DNA of 64,000 nucleotides from an uncultured bacterium (GCA_937922705.1 CALAIW010000002.1:17722-81721); one strand, 5' to 3'. Positions 25,300 to 34,633 are shown, counted from the stretch's first letter. The notes: generated by a model from the sequence alone, not told the origin. Numbers and translations are program-made.

Positions 25300-26600
25300 A
25301 GTCGCTTCGGAAAGTCCTGCTTGTCGAAGACGATGCTCTATTGCGAGAGCGGTGGGAGAACCTCTTGCGGGACGAGGGGTACTACGTCATTTCTGTTCGA
25401 GACCGTAGTCTTGCGTTGAACTGTCTCGACAGAGAAGAGATTGACATTATGCTTGTTAAAGAGGAAGTTGTGAGCGAGAATAGCTTTGAGCTTCTTGCCT
25501 TTGTTCGGCAGCATTTTCCTGACATGGTTATCGTTGTTACTGGGAAGGAAGAAAGCCCTGCGCGGGTTCGAGAGTTCTTGGCCAAGGGAATATACGAATA
25601 CCTTTCTCCACCCTTCACGCCGTCGCGAATCCTCTCTGTTGTCCGTCGTGCTGATGCCCATCTTGCGCTCCTTGAGGAAAACAAAGACCTTCGGCGCAAG
25701 TTCACGCACCGCTTTTCCTTTGCTGGAATCACGGGAGTATCTGAAAAGATGCAGCGCATTTTTAACCTTATTCTCCAGGTTTCTCAAGTAAAGCGTCCTG
25801 TTCTTCTTGTAGGAGAACAGGGAACTGGGAAAGAGATGGTTGCTCGAGCGATTCATCGCTATGCTTTTGGGGAAACAAAGCCTTTTGTCAAAATCCTTTG
25901 TGGGGCAACACTTCATGAGTTTCCCCAGGATGCAGTGCAACGCCTTGAAGAAGGAACACTCTATTTTGAAGATGTTCACCTTCTTTCTCTTCCCTTTCAG
26001 GCAGAACTTCTCGAGTTTTTAGAAGAACAACGCTTTGGAGGAAAAAGTGGAAATGTTCGTATCATTGCCTCTTCAGAGATACCCTTGGAAGAAAAAGTAG
26101 CACAGGGTTCCTTCCGTAACGACCTCTATTACTTTTTGAGCGTTATAAAAATCGAAATTCCTCCCTTGCGAGAGAGAAGGGAGGATATTCCCTTCCTTGT
26201 GGACCAGTTTCTTCGAGACATTGCTGAGGAAACTGGGCGGGGTCCAGTTCGCATTGATCGAGAGGCTTTAAAGATACTTATCGAGTATGATTGGCCGGGA
26301 AATGTGGTCGAACTCAAGAACACCCTTGAAGGGATAGTTATTCTCTCCCAAGGTGATGTCATTACTCCTGAAGATATTCCCGAGCACATCCGGCGGGGAA
26401 ATATTTTCAAAGAGGGGGTTATCGGTATACGCCTTGGGACTCCCCTTAAAGAGGTGGAGAAACTCCTCATTCGGGAGACTCTTCGGGCGCATCGCTTCAA
26501 CAAGACCAAAACAGCTCAGGTCCTTGGGATAAGTCTCCGGACACTCTATCGAAAAATTGCAGAGTACCATCTTGGAGAGGAAATTCCCCAAAAGGTGTAA
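25296..26600 (+). CDS. NtrC-like regulator lacking GAFTGA, with degenerate receiver
   Basis: A 434-aa protein with receiver (1-125), AAA+ (145-380) and Fis-type HTH (about 390-425). The receiver keeps E11-D12-D13 and T82 but has K55 where the phosphoacceptor Asp belongs and P105 where the conserved Lys belongs. Walker A is intact (GEQGTGKE, 173-180). The segment that should carry the sigma-54 contact loop GAFTGA is deleted: CGAT (202-205) runs almost directly to EEGTLYFED (218-226). R-finger region FRNDLYYFL is present. It probably acts with sigma-70 or as a repressor of its own operon, constitutively or by ligand. Confidence 0.85.
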   Translation: MKSLRKVLLVEDDALLRERWENLLRDEGYYVISVRDRSLALNCLDREEIDIMLVKEEVVSENSFELLAFVRQHFPDMVIVVTGKEESPARVREFLAKGIYEYLSPPFTPSRILSVVRRADAHLALLEENKDLRRKFTHRFSFAGITGVSEKMQRIFNLILQVSQVKRPVLLVGEQGTGKEMVARAIHRYAFGETKPFVKILCGATLHEFPQDAVQRLEEGTLYFEDVHLLSLPFQAELLEFLEEQRFGGKSGNVRIIASSEIPLEEKVAQGSFRNDLYYFLSVIKIEIPPLRERREDIPFLVDQFLRDIAEETGRGPVRIDREALKILIEYDWPGNVVELKNTLEGIVILSQGDVITPEDIPEHIRRGNIFKEGVIGIRLGTPLKEVEKLLIRETLRAHRFNKTKTAQVLGISLRTLYRKIAEYHLGEEIPQKV

Positions 26601-26647
26601 AAAATTTTTTGACTTTTTGTCAAAGGAAAGGTGTTCTTCTTTGTCGT

Positions 26648-26680
26648 TTTGGCAAATATAAGAGGAGAATTTTTGCCAAA
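26648..26680. promoter_or_regulatory. Inverted repeat upstream of groES (candidate heat-shock operator)
   Basis: TTTGGCAAA at 26648-26656 and its exact complement TTTGCCAAA at 26672-26680, separated by 15 nt. A half-site TTGGCA follows at 26681. The repeat lies about 40 nt upstream of the promoter. It is not CIRCE (TTAGCACTC), HAIR or a CtsR box. Confidence 0.55.
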
Positions 26681-26717
26681 TTGGCAGAAAACTGACCTTG
26701 ACCGATGTTGTCCTCTC

Positions 26718-26745
26718 TTGCAATGTACCCAAAACGGAGTACAAT
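26718..26745 (+). promoter_or_regulatory. Promoter of groES-groEL
   Basis: TTGCAA (26718-26723), 16-nt spacer, TACAAT (26740-26745), 45 nt before the groES ATG. An overlapping alternative TTGACC at 26698 has only a poor -10 at 26721. Confidence 0.6.
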
Positions 26746-26790
26746 AAGAGGCGCAGCTTGGAAAACACACCGAGAAAGGGGTGAAGCACC

Positions 26791-27081
26791 ATGAAGATTA
26801 AACCACTTGGTGACCGGGTTCTTGTAAAACGGGTTGAAGAAGAGGAAGTGCGGAAAGGGGGAATTATACTCCCTGACACAGCAAAAGAAAAACCGCAACA
26901 GGGTCGCGTGATTGCCGTGGGGACAGGTAAAATTGATGAGAACGGCAATCGCAGACCGCTTGAAGTGAAAGAGGGCGACCGGGTTCTCTTTGGAAAATAT
27001 GCTGGCACTGAGGTTAAAATTGACGAAGAAGAGTATCTTATCATGCGTGAGGACGACATTCTAGGAATCATTGAGGAATAG
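26791..27081 (+). CDS. groES: Co-chaperonin GroES
   Basis: A 96-aa co-chaperonin. It has [13 protein letters not shown] at the start and the mobile loop [20 protein letters not shown] (about 17-36), which contacts GroEL. It forms the heptameric lid of the folding chamber. RBS GAAAGGGGTG. It lies 17 nt upstream of groEL. Confidence 0.98.
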   Translation: MKIKPLGDRVLVKRVEEEEVRKGGIILPDTAKEKPQQGRVIAVGTGKIDENGNRRPLEVKEGDRVLFGKYAGTEVKIDEEEYLIMREDDILGIIEE

Positions 27082-27092
27082 AAAGGAGGTAG

Positions 27093-28712
<1,620 letters not shown>

Positions 28713-28720
28713 TAGGGGAG

Positions 28721-28726
28721 TATAAT
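28721..28726 (+). promoter_or_regulatory. TATAAT between groEL and the fmdB-type gene
   Basis: A consensus -10 nine nt after the groEL stop, without a clear -35. If active, transcription would start right at the foot of the 32-nt palindrome that follows. Confidence 0.4.
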
Positions 28727-28737
28727 AAAGGAGAGAG

Positions 28738-28769
28738 GTCGCCCGGTGAGAGCGCTCTCACCGGGCGAC
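28738..28769. terminator. 32-nt perfect palindrome after groEL
   Basis: GTCGCCCGGTGAGAGC followed at once by its exact complement, 16 + 16 bases with no spacer. It can form a very stable hairpin. No T-run follows, so it may be a groEL transcript end stabilised by the hairpin, a pause site, or a protein-binding site. Confidence 0.55.
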
Positions 28770-28790
28770 GTGTTCATGGGGGTGGTAGCA

Positions 28791-29072
28791 ATGCCCATCT
28801 ATGAGTATCAGTGCCTGGACTGTGGAAAGGTTTTCGAAGAGTGGCAATCCTTTAGCGACAAACCTGTGTCCCAGTGCCCATTCTGTAAAGGGAGAGTAAA
28901 GAGGCTTCTTAGCAAAAATGTTGGTTTCGTCTTTAAGGGGAGTGGATTTTACACCACAGATTACCGCTTGGGAAGCTCTACCTCCTCAAGCTGCAGCTCT
29001 TGTACGTCTACGAATTGTGCAGCCTGTGGGAGCTCAGGCTCTTCAAATTCAAGCGACAAAGAGAAGTCATGA
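28791..29072 (+). CDS. FmdB-type zinc ribbon protein
   Basis: A 93-aa protein starting MPIYEYQCLDCGKVFEEW, with CxxC pairs in CLDC and CPFC that bind zinc. The family is named after a putative regulator of formamidase; real roles are unclear. The C-terminal third is unusual: Ser, Cys and Thr rich (SSCSSCTSTNCAACGSSGSS), with more cysteines. ATG at 28791 is preceded by GGGGGTGG. The stop shares ATGA with the next gene. Confidence 0.85.
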   Translation: MPIYEYQCLDCGKVFEEWQSFSDKPVSQCPFCKGRVKRLLSKNVGFVFKGSGFYTTDYRLGSSTSSSCSSCTSTNCAACGSSGSSNSSDKEKS

Positions 29073-29698
29073 ATTTCTTCGGGTACCTTCTCATTATTGG
29101 CGTGCTCCTTCTTGTGGGTATTTTCTGGGGGACAAAAAGGAAGGGTGCTCAGGTATCGGTTGCTGAATTCTGGCAGGAGAAAGAAAGGGAGTTCGGGGAA
29201 AAGCGCATCCTCTCGAGTTTCGCTCGTTACATCGGAGGCCATCCCCGTTTTGAGAACATGACGGATGGCCTCTTGTTTTTAATGTCGAAAAGTCTTTGGT
29301 TTGAAAATTTTGAGAAGGGACCAAATATTTTTGGTTTTGCTCCCCCTTTTGAGAAGGTTGTTTTCCGCATCCCTCTCCACTGCATTCGGAGTGTTGAATC
29401 TGTTTCTGAGAAGGAAATGATTGCAAGCGAGTTTGGTCCTCGTCTTTTTCGCTTCCACCGATTAAACCGTGCTCCAGTATATCTTGGGGTCCGCTATGTT
29501 GATGAGTGGGACAAAGAGCACACTCTCTATTTTGACAGTATGGTTGATATAGCCACCTGGCAGGAAGAGCTCGACAAGGCAAGAGCTTCATACGTCCCCG
29601 AGGAGGAACACAAACAGGAGGGCGTTTGTCCTTCTTGTGGAAAACGTGTTGCTCCTGATTTTCTTCTCTGTCCCTATTGTGGAAGAAGGCTTTCCTGA
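29069..29698 (+). CDS. Membrane-anchored protein with C-terminal zinc ribbon
   Basis: A 209-aa protein with one N-terminal membrane helix (about 4-21), a central soluble domain and a C-terminal zinc ribbon CPSCGKRVAPDFLLCPYCGR (about 187-206). The middle (FRIPLHCIRSVES and VRYVDEWDKEHTLYFDS) reads like a PH-like beta domain. Start overlaps the FmdB gene by 4 nt. No known function; coupling with the FmdB protein and shared zinc ribbons are notable. Confidence 0.7.
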   Translation: MNFFGYLLIIGVLLLVGIFWGTKRKGAQVSVAEFWQEKEREFGEKRILSSFARYIGGHPRFENMTDGLLFLMSKSLWFENFEKGPNIFGFAPPFEKVVFRIPLHCIRSVESVSEKEMIASEFGPRLFRFHRLNRAPVYLGVRYVDEWDKEHTLYFDSMVDIATWQEELDKARASYVPEEEHKQEGVCPSCGKRVAPDFLLCPYCGRRLS

Positions 29699-29706
29699 GG
29701 TGCGTT

Positions 29707-30597
29707 GTGCTTAGGGGCTTTCGTGTTGGACATCGGGAAGACCTTCGCCTTGCTACCGGGTGTACCGTGTTTCTCTTTGATGTGCCCAATGTGGCGGTGG
29801 CTTCTGTCTGCGGTGGTGCTCCTGGGAGTCGCGAACTCCCAACGCTCTTTCCCGGTCGCCTTGTTCCTGGAGTTGATGCCATTGTTTTGAGTGGAGGTAG
29901 CGCCTTTGGACTGCGCTGTTCTGAGGGTGTGGTAACTTTTCTGCGGGAGCGAAAAAGGGGATTTGCTACCAGAACTACTCCGGTGCCTATTGTGGCTCAA
30001 GCGGTAATCTATGATCTTGAGGTTGGAGAAGTTGCTTTTCCCGAAGCCGAGTGGGGGTATGAAGCAGCCCTGCGGGCTGACACTACTGTACGTGAGGGGA
30101 CAGTCGGTGTAGGAACGGGAGCAACGGTAGGGAAAAAGTTTGGAATGCAATGGGCAATGAAGGGAGGCTTTGGAGCAAGTGAGGTACGTCTTCCGGAGGG
30201 TTCCATATGGGCCTTTGTGGTCACTAATGCCCTGGGAGATGTTTATGACCCGAAATCGGGAACGCTTCTTGCTGGATCCCGAGGAGAAAATGCTGAGAGA
30301 GCATCTTTTCCCTCCTTTAACACTACTTTGGCAGTGGTCATTTTTGAACTTTCCCTTCTCCGGGAAGAACTTCTAGCGCTTGCCTCTTTGGTTCACTCAG
30401 CTCTTGCCACCTGTATCCGTCCATTTGGTACGCTCTATGATGGTGATGTCCTTTTTCTTGTCGCCCTCGGGAAAAAGCAACCGAAGGACTATCTTCTTCT
30501 CGTGCAGGGAGTGTACGAAGCAGTAACCGAGGCCGTCATCAACTCGGTGAAAAAGGCGTCTCCTCTTTGCGGTATTCCATCGTGCATAACGCAGTAG
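29707..30597 (+). CDS. P1 family peptidase (DmpA/NylC-like)
   Basis: A 296-aa self-processing hydrolase of MEROPS family S58/P1. Family features are GGSAFGL (about 61-67), GVGTGATVGK and AFVVTNALGDVYDP. The likely autocleavage site is between N205 and T206 (SFNTTLAV), freeing a catalytic Thr as in NylC. Substrates may be N-terminal amino acids of peptides or amides. GTG at 29707 follows GAGGTG by four nt; an in-frame TTG 30 nt upstream lies inside the preceding gene. Confidence 0.82.
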   Translation: MLRGFRVGHREDLRLATGCTVFLFDVPNVAVASVCGGAPGSRELPTLFPGRLVPGVDAIVLSGGSAFGLRCSEGVVTFLRERKRGFATRTTPVPIVAQAVIYDLEVGEVAFPEAEWGYEAALRADTTVREGTVGVGTGATVGKKFGMQWAMKGGFGASEVRLPEGSIWAFVVTNALGDVYDPKSGTLLAGSRGENAERASFPSFNTTLAVVIFELSLLREELLALASLVHSALATCIRPFGTLYDGDVLFLVALGKKQPKDYLLLVQGVYEAVTEAVINSVKKASPLCGIPSCITQ

Positions 30598-30887
30598 GGT
30601 AAGCTATTGACCAAGAGATAGGAGAATTCCCTGGATAATCGTCCTTTCCTCAGGTTAGTGTTCGTGGTGTCTTGCCCTTACCCTGAGGGCGGTTCCCTCG
30701 ATTGTATCTTTGAGTAAACCCTCTTCGTTTCTGCGACGATTGTGTGTATTCTTGCTATAATAGGGAGGATTACAGGAAGGCTTTTCATTGAGTTTTTTTC
30801 AGAGGATATCCTGACGTTATGGTGAGAAGTTCTTTTTCTGTAGCGTTTTCCCACCTCTCTGGATGTTTTAGAAGGCGGTGAAGTCCG
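30598..30887 (+). other. Leader and promoter region of coaX
   Basis: 290 nt without a long gene. It holds an extended -10 promoter, TGCTATAAT (30753-30761), and roughly 120 nt of leader. The leader has two tiny ORFs: TTG at 30788, 8 codons, behind AGGAAGG; and ATG at 30819, 20 codons, in the coaX frame and ended by TGA at 30879. An early GAGGG/CCCTC pair near 30690 may form a weak hairpin. Confidence 0.5.
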
Positions 30888-31655
30888 ATTTCGATTCTTG
30901 TCATTGATGTTGGCAATACCCATACGACTTTTGGAGTCTTTGAGGGGAAGAAGCTTCTTGCTCACTGGCGGGTAGCTACTTCATCTCGTCGTACTGCTGA
31001 CGAATGGGGGTTTCTCTTCCGCTTCTTGATGGTGGAGAAGAGGATTACCAAAAGAGCTCTGAAGCGAGCTGTCATTTCCTGTGTTGTTCCCCCTGTTCTT
31101 GATGCTTTACGGCAGCTCTTTGGAGGGTTATGGGACATTCCCTACCTCATTGTGGGTCCTGGAGTGAGAACTGGTCTTTCTATTCGCGCTGAAGCAAAGG
31201 AAGTTGGCGCTGACCGCATCGTGAACGCTGTAGCTGCTGCAACACTTTATGGGGGGAATCTCATCATCGTTGACTTTGGAACAGCGACAACCTTTTGTGC
31301 TGTAACGGCAAAAAGAGAGTACCTTGGAGGAGCTATTGCTCCGGGCATTGGTATTTCCTGTGAAGCTCTCTATGAAAAGACTGCGAAACTCCCTCGGATA
31401 GACGTGGAAGTCCCCGAACGCTGCATCGGGCGCAATACGGTAGAGGCGATGCATGCGGGAGTCTTTTTTGGCTATATTGGTCTTGCTCGCGAAATTGTAC
31501 AACGTATGAAAAGAGAGTTTGCTGAGGATGCCCGGGTCATAGGTACTGGGGGGTGGGGCATGTTCATTGCCCGGCATTGCGATTTTATTGATATCTTTAA
31601 TCCAGTACTTACCTTGGAGGGATTGCGGATTATCCATGAGCTCAACGGTTCTTGA
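30888..31655 (+). CDS. coaX: Type III pantothenate kinase (apparent ATT start)
   Basis: Phosphorylates pantothenate, the first step of CoA synthesis, in the K-independent CoaX form. ASKHA motifs are DVGNTHTTFG directly at the N-terminus, PGVRTGLSIRAEAKEVGADRIVNA in the middle and IVDFGTATTFC. There is no ATG, GTG or TTG between the in-frame stop TGA at 30879-30881 and the first motif. ATT at 30888 lies 7 nt after GAAGGCGGTG and gives SILVIDVGNT, exactly the normal family start; ATT at 30894 is an alternative. About 255 aa. Overlaps the bactofilin gene by 20 nt. Confidence 0.85.
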   Translation: MSILVIDVGNTHTTFGVFEGKKLLAHWRVATSSRRTADEWGFLFRFLMVEKRITKRALKRAVISCVVPPVLDALRQLFGGLWDIPYLIVGPGVRTGLSIRAEAKEVGADRIVNAVAAATLYGGNLIIVDFGTATTFCAVTAKREYLGGAIAPGIGISCEALYEKTAKLPRIDVEVPERCIGRNTVEAMHAGVFFGYIGLAREIVQRMKREFAEDARVIGTGGWGMFIARHCDFIDIFNPVLTLEGLRIIHELNGS

Positions 31656-32052
31656 AAACACTCCCGAAGTTGCCATTGTGGGGGAACACGCAAAGGTTCG
31701 AGGGTCTTTTGTAAGCAATGGGACTCTTATTGTTGAGGGAGTGTTCAATGGTTCAATCCAGTGTCCTCGCCTCATAGTAATGGAAAGGGGGGAGGTCGCT
31801 GGTCTTGTACAAGCAGATGATGTGGAGGTTTGGGGAACCGTCGAAGGGTTTACACGAGCTGGGAAGATAGTATGTCGGAAAACAGCTCGAGTTTTGGGGT
31901 GTGTGATGGTGCAAAGTGCTGCTCTTGAACCGGGAGTGGTTCTTGAGGGAGCAATTGTTTTTGTGAAGTCTGAGGGTGACGAAAATGAAGGGGAAAAGGG
32001 TCGTGAGTGTGAGTCTGGGTTCCTCAAAGAGGAACCATCGGGTAGAAATTGA
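31636..32052 (+). CDS. Bactofilin-type polymer-forming protein
   Basis: A 138-aa protein whose residues about 15-105 match the bactofilin beta-helix, with repeats such as VRGSFVSNGTLIVEGVFNGSI and VEVWGTVEGFTRAGKIV. Bactofilins polymerise without nucleotide and scaffold envelope proteins. The C-terminal tail is charged and its DNA also encodes the start of the next gene (68-nt overlap). Start at 31636 lies inside coaX. Confidence 0.85.
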   Translation: MSSTVLENTPEVAIVGEHAKVRGSFVSNGTLIVEGVFNGSIQCPRLIVMERGEVAGLVQADDVEVWGTVEGFTRAGKIVCRKTARVLGCVMVQSAALEPGVVLEGAIVFVKSEGDENEGEKGRECESGFLKEEPSGRN

Positions 32053-32914
32053 GCTTTTGGGATGCCGATTCGTGGTTGAGCGGATCGGCGTTGATGGGGA
32101 TAAGAAAAAATTTGTTGCGCTTCTCCAAGAACTTGATGGTCAGGTTGATTGTTTTGGGCTTGGGGGTGCGGACCTCTATCTTCGGGCAGGGCGGTATCGA
32201 TATGAGGTAGTTGATGTAGCCCGCCTTGTCTCTGTTCTTAAGAAAACCCCTATTGTTGATGGGGGAGAACTTAAGGAGACCTGGGAACGGGAAGTTCCTC
32301 GCTATCTCGAGGAGGAAGAACATATCCCCCTGCGGGGAAAAACAGCCCTTATCATGAGCGGTATGGATCGATATGGCCTTGCCGAGGGACTCTCATTGAT
32401 AGGATGCCACCTTCTCATTGGAGATATGCCTTTTGCCTTGGGAATTCCAATTTTTTTACGAAGTCTCTGGACTCTCCGTTTCCTTTCAGTGATGATGATG
32501 CCGGTTTTGCGGCGTCTTCCAATCGATTTTCTGTATCCTACGGGGAAAGCTCAGGAGGAGCCAAAACCCCGTTTTCCGTGGGCATTCCAGAGGGCAGACA
32601 TTGTGGCAGGAGATTTTCTCTATATCCGGAGATTCATGCCCGAAAATGTCCAGGATACAATGATTATCACCAATACCGTAACCCCTGGGGATATTGAGGA
32701 CCTCAAAGCGAAAGGGGTGGCTCTTCTTGTAACCACAACACCTGAAATGGGAGGAAGGTCTTTTGGAGCCAATGTGCTCCAAGCAATGTTTGTCGCACTC
32801 CTTGAAAGGCACCCGAAGGACATCCGTCCTGAAGAGTACCTTGCGCTTTTACGGGAACTCAACATACGCCCGCGAGTTGTACGTTTGAAGGAGGTGGAAA
32901 AATGGAAACGCTAA
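31985..32914 (+). CDS. Protein often labelled quinate 5-dehydrogenase, function unknown
   Basis: A 309-aa cytoplasmic protein beginning KGKRVVSVSLGSSKRNHRV. Close relatives, from memory, carry the name quinate 5-dehydrogenase, but I see no convincing GxGxxG Rossmann motif. Visible blocks are DCFGLGGADLYL (about 56-67), ALIMSGMDRYGLAEGL (about 122-137) and TTTPEMGGRSFGAN near the end. The ATG at 31985 follows GAGGGTG; a GTG three codons earlier is possible. The gene overlaps the aminotransferase gene by 13 nt and is the first of the four-gene lipid-like cluster. Confidence 0.65.
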   Translation: MKGKRVVSVSLGSSKRNHRVEIELLGCRFVVERIGVDGDKKKFVALLQELDGQVDCFGLGGADLYLRAGRYRYEVVDVARLVSVLKKTPIVDGGELKETWEREVPRYLEEEEHIPLRGKTALIMSGMDRYGLAEGLSLIGCHLLIGDMPFALGIPIFLRSLWTLRFLSVMMMPVLRRLPIDFLYPTGKAQEEPKPRFPWAFQRADIVAGDFLYIRRFMPENVQDTMIITNTVTPGDIEDLKAKGVALLVTTTPEMGGRSFGANVLQAMFVALLERHPKDIRPEEYLALLRELNIRPRVVRLKEVEKWKR

Positions 32915-34179
32915 GCTTTGAGGAAAAGAAGAAAATTGTGGAGGAGACTATCGAGAAGTACATGAAATATCTGAATCCAGGTCTTGCGCGTCTTTACAAG
33001 TTTGCCAACCTTACCACGGTGGAGTGGAGGGGTGCAGGGGCAAAGGTATTTGATGTCTTTGGAGAAGCGTACATCGATTGCGTCGGGGGATTTGGGGTGT
33101 TTAATGTAGGGCGAAACCATCCAAGAGTTGTGGCCCGAGTCATGGAGCAGCTGCAACTCCTTCCCCTTTCCAGCCGAACCCTCTTCAATAAGCACCAGGC
33201 AGACCTTGCTGAGATGCTTGCTCAAGTTACCCCTGGAAATCTCCAGTACTCCTTCTTTTGTAATAGTGGTGCCGAAGCTGTAGAGGGAGCACTGAAACTT
33301 GCCCGCATGTACACAAAGCGGAAAAAGTTTGTGTCTGCTTTGGGAGGCTTCCATGGGAAAACTTTTGGAGCCCTGAGTGTTTCGGGTCGCGAGGTATACA
33401 AAAGACCTTTTGAACCTCTTCTTCCTGGTACAGAGCAGGTTCCCTTCAATGACCTCGAAGCTATGGAAAAAGCTGTCGATGAGGATACTGCAGCAGTCAT
33501 TCTTGAGCCAATTCAGGGTGAGGGTGGAGTCATTCTTCCTTCTCCTGAATATCTCCAAGGGGTTCGGGAAATATGCACTAAGAAGGGGGCTCTACTTATT
33601 CTCGATGAGGTCCAAACAGGTCTTGGGCGAACGGGGAAAATGTTTGCCTGTGAACATTACGGTGTAGTTCCAGATATTATGACCCTTGCGAAGGGTCTTG
33701 GTGGGGGAGTTCTGCCTCTTGGAGCTTTTATAAGTACAGCGGAAATCTGGAAAGTCTTTGAAGAGAATCCCTTAATGCATAGCTCTACTCTTGGCGGAAA
33801 CCCCCTAAGTTGTGTGGCTGGTATCGAAACCCTGAGAGTTCTCCAGGAGGAAGACATGCCTGCACAGGCTGCAGAGAAAGGAACATATTTTCTTGGTAGG
33901 CTGAAGGCTCTCCAAGAGGAGTTTCCAGACATTATTCGAGAGGTTAGAGGTCTTGGGCTCCTCATCGGGATGGAGCTTTTCGTGGAGGATGCGGCGTCGC
34001 TTCTTGCTATGGAGATGGCCCAAAGGAAAGTTCTCGTTGCCTATACTCTAAATAACCCCAAAGTCATCCGCTTCGAGCCACCACTCACCATTACCTATGA
34101 AGAAATTGATGTGGTTCTCTCCACTCTTTATGAGTCCCTTACGGGAGTGAGGGCTATAATTCAAGAGATTGGAGCGTAA
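32902..34179 (+). CDS. Class III aminotransferase, putrescine aminotransferase-like
   Basis: A 425-aa PLP-dependent fold-type I enzyme. The block YMKYLNPGLARLYKF and DCVGGFGVFNVGRNHP resembles PatA/YgjG. The PLP lysine is K264 (IMTLAKGLGGG) with D235 in ILDEVQTG binding the pyridine nitrogen; FFCNSGAEAVEGALKLA (about 118-134) forms the phosphate site. It would interconvert an aldehyde and an amine with 2-oxoglutarate/glutamate. Beside a predicted aldehyde-forming reductase, an aldehyde-to-amine role is attractive. Acetylornithine or GABA aminotransferase are alternatives. Confidence 0.88.
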   Translation: METLSFEEKKKIVEETIEKYMKYLNPGLARLYKFANLTTVEWRGAGAKVFDVFGEAYIDCVGGFGVFNVGRNHPRVVARVMEQLQLLPLSSRTLFNKHQADLAEMLAQVTPGNLQYSFFCNSGAEAVEGALKLARMYTKRKKFVSALGGFHGKTFGALSVSGREVYKRPFEPLLPGTEQVPFNDLEAMEKAVDEDTAAVILEPIQGEGGVILPSPEYLQGVREICTKKGALLILDEVQTGLGRTGKMFACEHYGVVPDIMTLAKGLGGGVLPLGAFISTAEIWKVFEENPLMHSSTLGGNPLSCVAGIETLRVLQEEDMPAQAAEKGTYFLGRLKALQEEFPDIIREVRGLGLLIGMELFVEDAASLLAMEMAQRKVLVAYTLNNPKVIRFEPPLTITYEEIDVVLSTLYESLTGVRAIIQEIGA

Positions 34180-34192
34180 AGGAGGGGTTTTT

Positions 34193-34633
34193 GTGGCCCG
34201 CATTGCTGTGTCTTTGCGTATCCCAAAAAATGTCGAGGTTGTGTATGAAAAGGCAAAGAGCATCGAGGCCCTTGCTCATTTTCTTCCAGATCTTGAAGAA
34301 GTTCGAGTTCTGAAGCGTGAAGGACAGGAAGTTGAAAGTTTCTGGAAAGGGAGGTTTCAGGGTCGGGAAGTAAAGTGGACAGAAAGAGACATCTGGGATG
34401 ACATGAAAAAGGAGTGTCGATTCTTTGCCTTGGAGGGAGACTTTAAGAAGTATGAGGGGGCGTGGCGTTTTCGGGAAGACGATCCTTCAAGTACCTTGGT
34501 AGAACTTGAAATCGAATACGACCTTGGGATTCCTCTTGTGGGAGCCCTTATTCATGCTTTTCTCAAAAAGAAGATGGAGGAGAATGCTCTGGCTATGTTG
34601 CAAGCGCTTAAGAAGGCCCTTGAGGAGGAGTAA
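34193..34633 (+). CDS. SRPBCC-fold (START-like) hydrophobic ligand protein
   Basis: A 146-aa protein of the polyketide cyclase/Coq10 type. The N-terminal strand ARIAVSLRIPKNVEVVYEKAKSIEALAHFLP and the C-terminal amphipathic helix are typical, and the internal cavity binds lipids or polyketide-like molecules. GTG at 34193 has AAAGGAGG seven nt upstream. It lies 13 nt after the aminotransferase and 3 nt before the AAR-like gene, which suggests it binds or presents their hydrophobic substrate. Confidence 0.8.
   Translation: MARIAVSLRIPKNVEVVYEKAKSIEALAHFLPDLEEVRVLKREGQEVESFWKGRFQGREVKWTERDIWDDMKKECRFFALEGDFKKYEGAWRFREDDPSSTLVELEIEYDLGIPLVGALIHAFLKKKMEENALAMLQALKKALEEE

Noticed and set aside
26640..26700. 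Sigma-54 promoter (TGGCAC-N5-TTGCA) before groES
   Set aside because: TTGGCA elements are present but the GC/TGC spacing does not fit -24/-12; the inverted repeat explains them better.
26601..26790. CIRCE element before groESL
   Set aside because: No TTAGCACTC-N9-GAGTGCTAA or close variant is present on either strand.
30819..30878. coaX starting at ATG 30819
   Set aside because: An in-frame TGA at 30879 separates it from the CoaX motifs; CoaX proteins begin at the DVGNT region, so an extension is unlikely.
31985..32914. Accepting the label quinate 5-dehydrogenase for the 309-aa protein
   Set aside because: No clear dinucleotide-binding motif or shikimate/quinate residues are visible; the label seems inherited.
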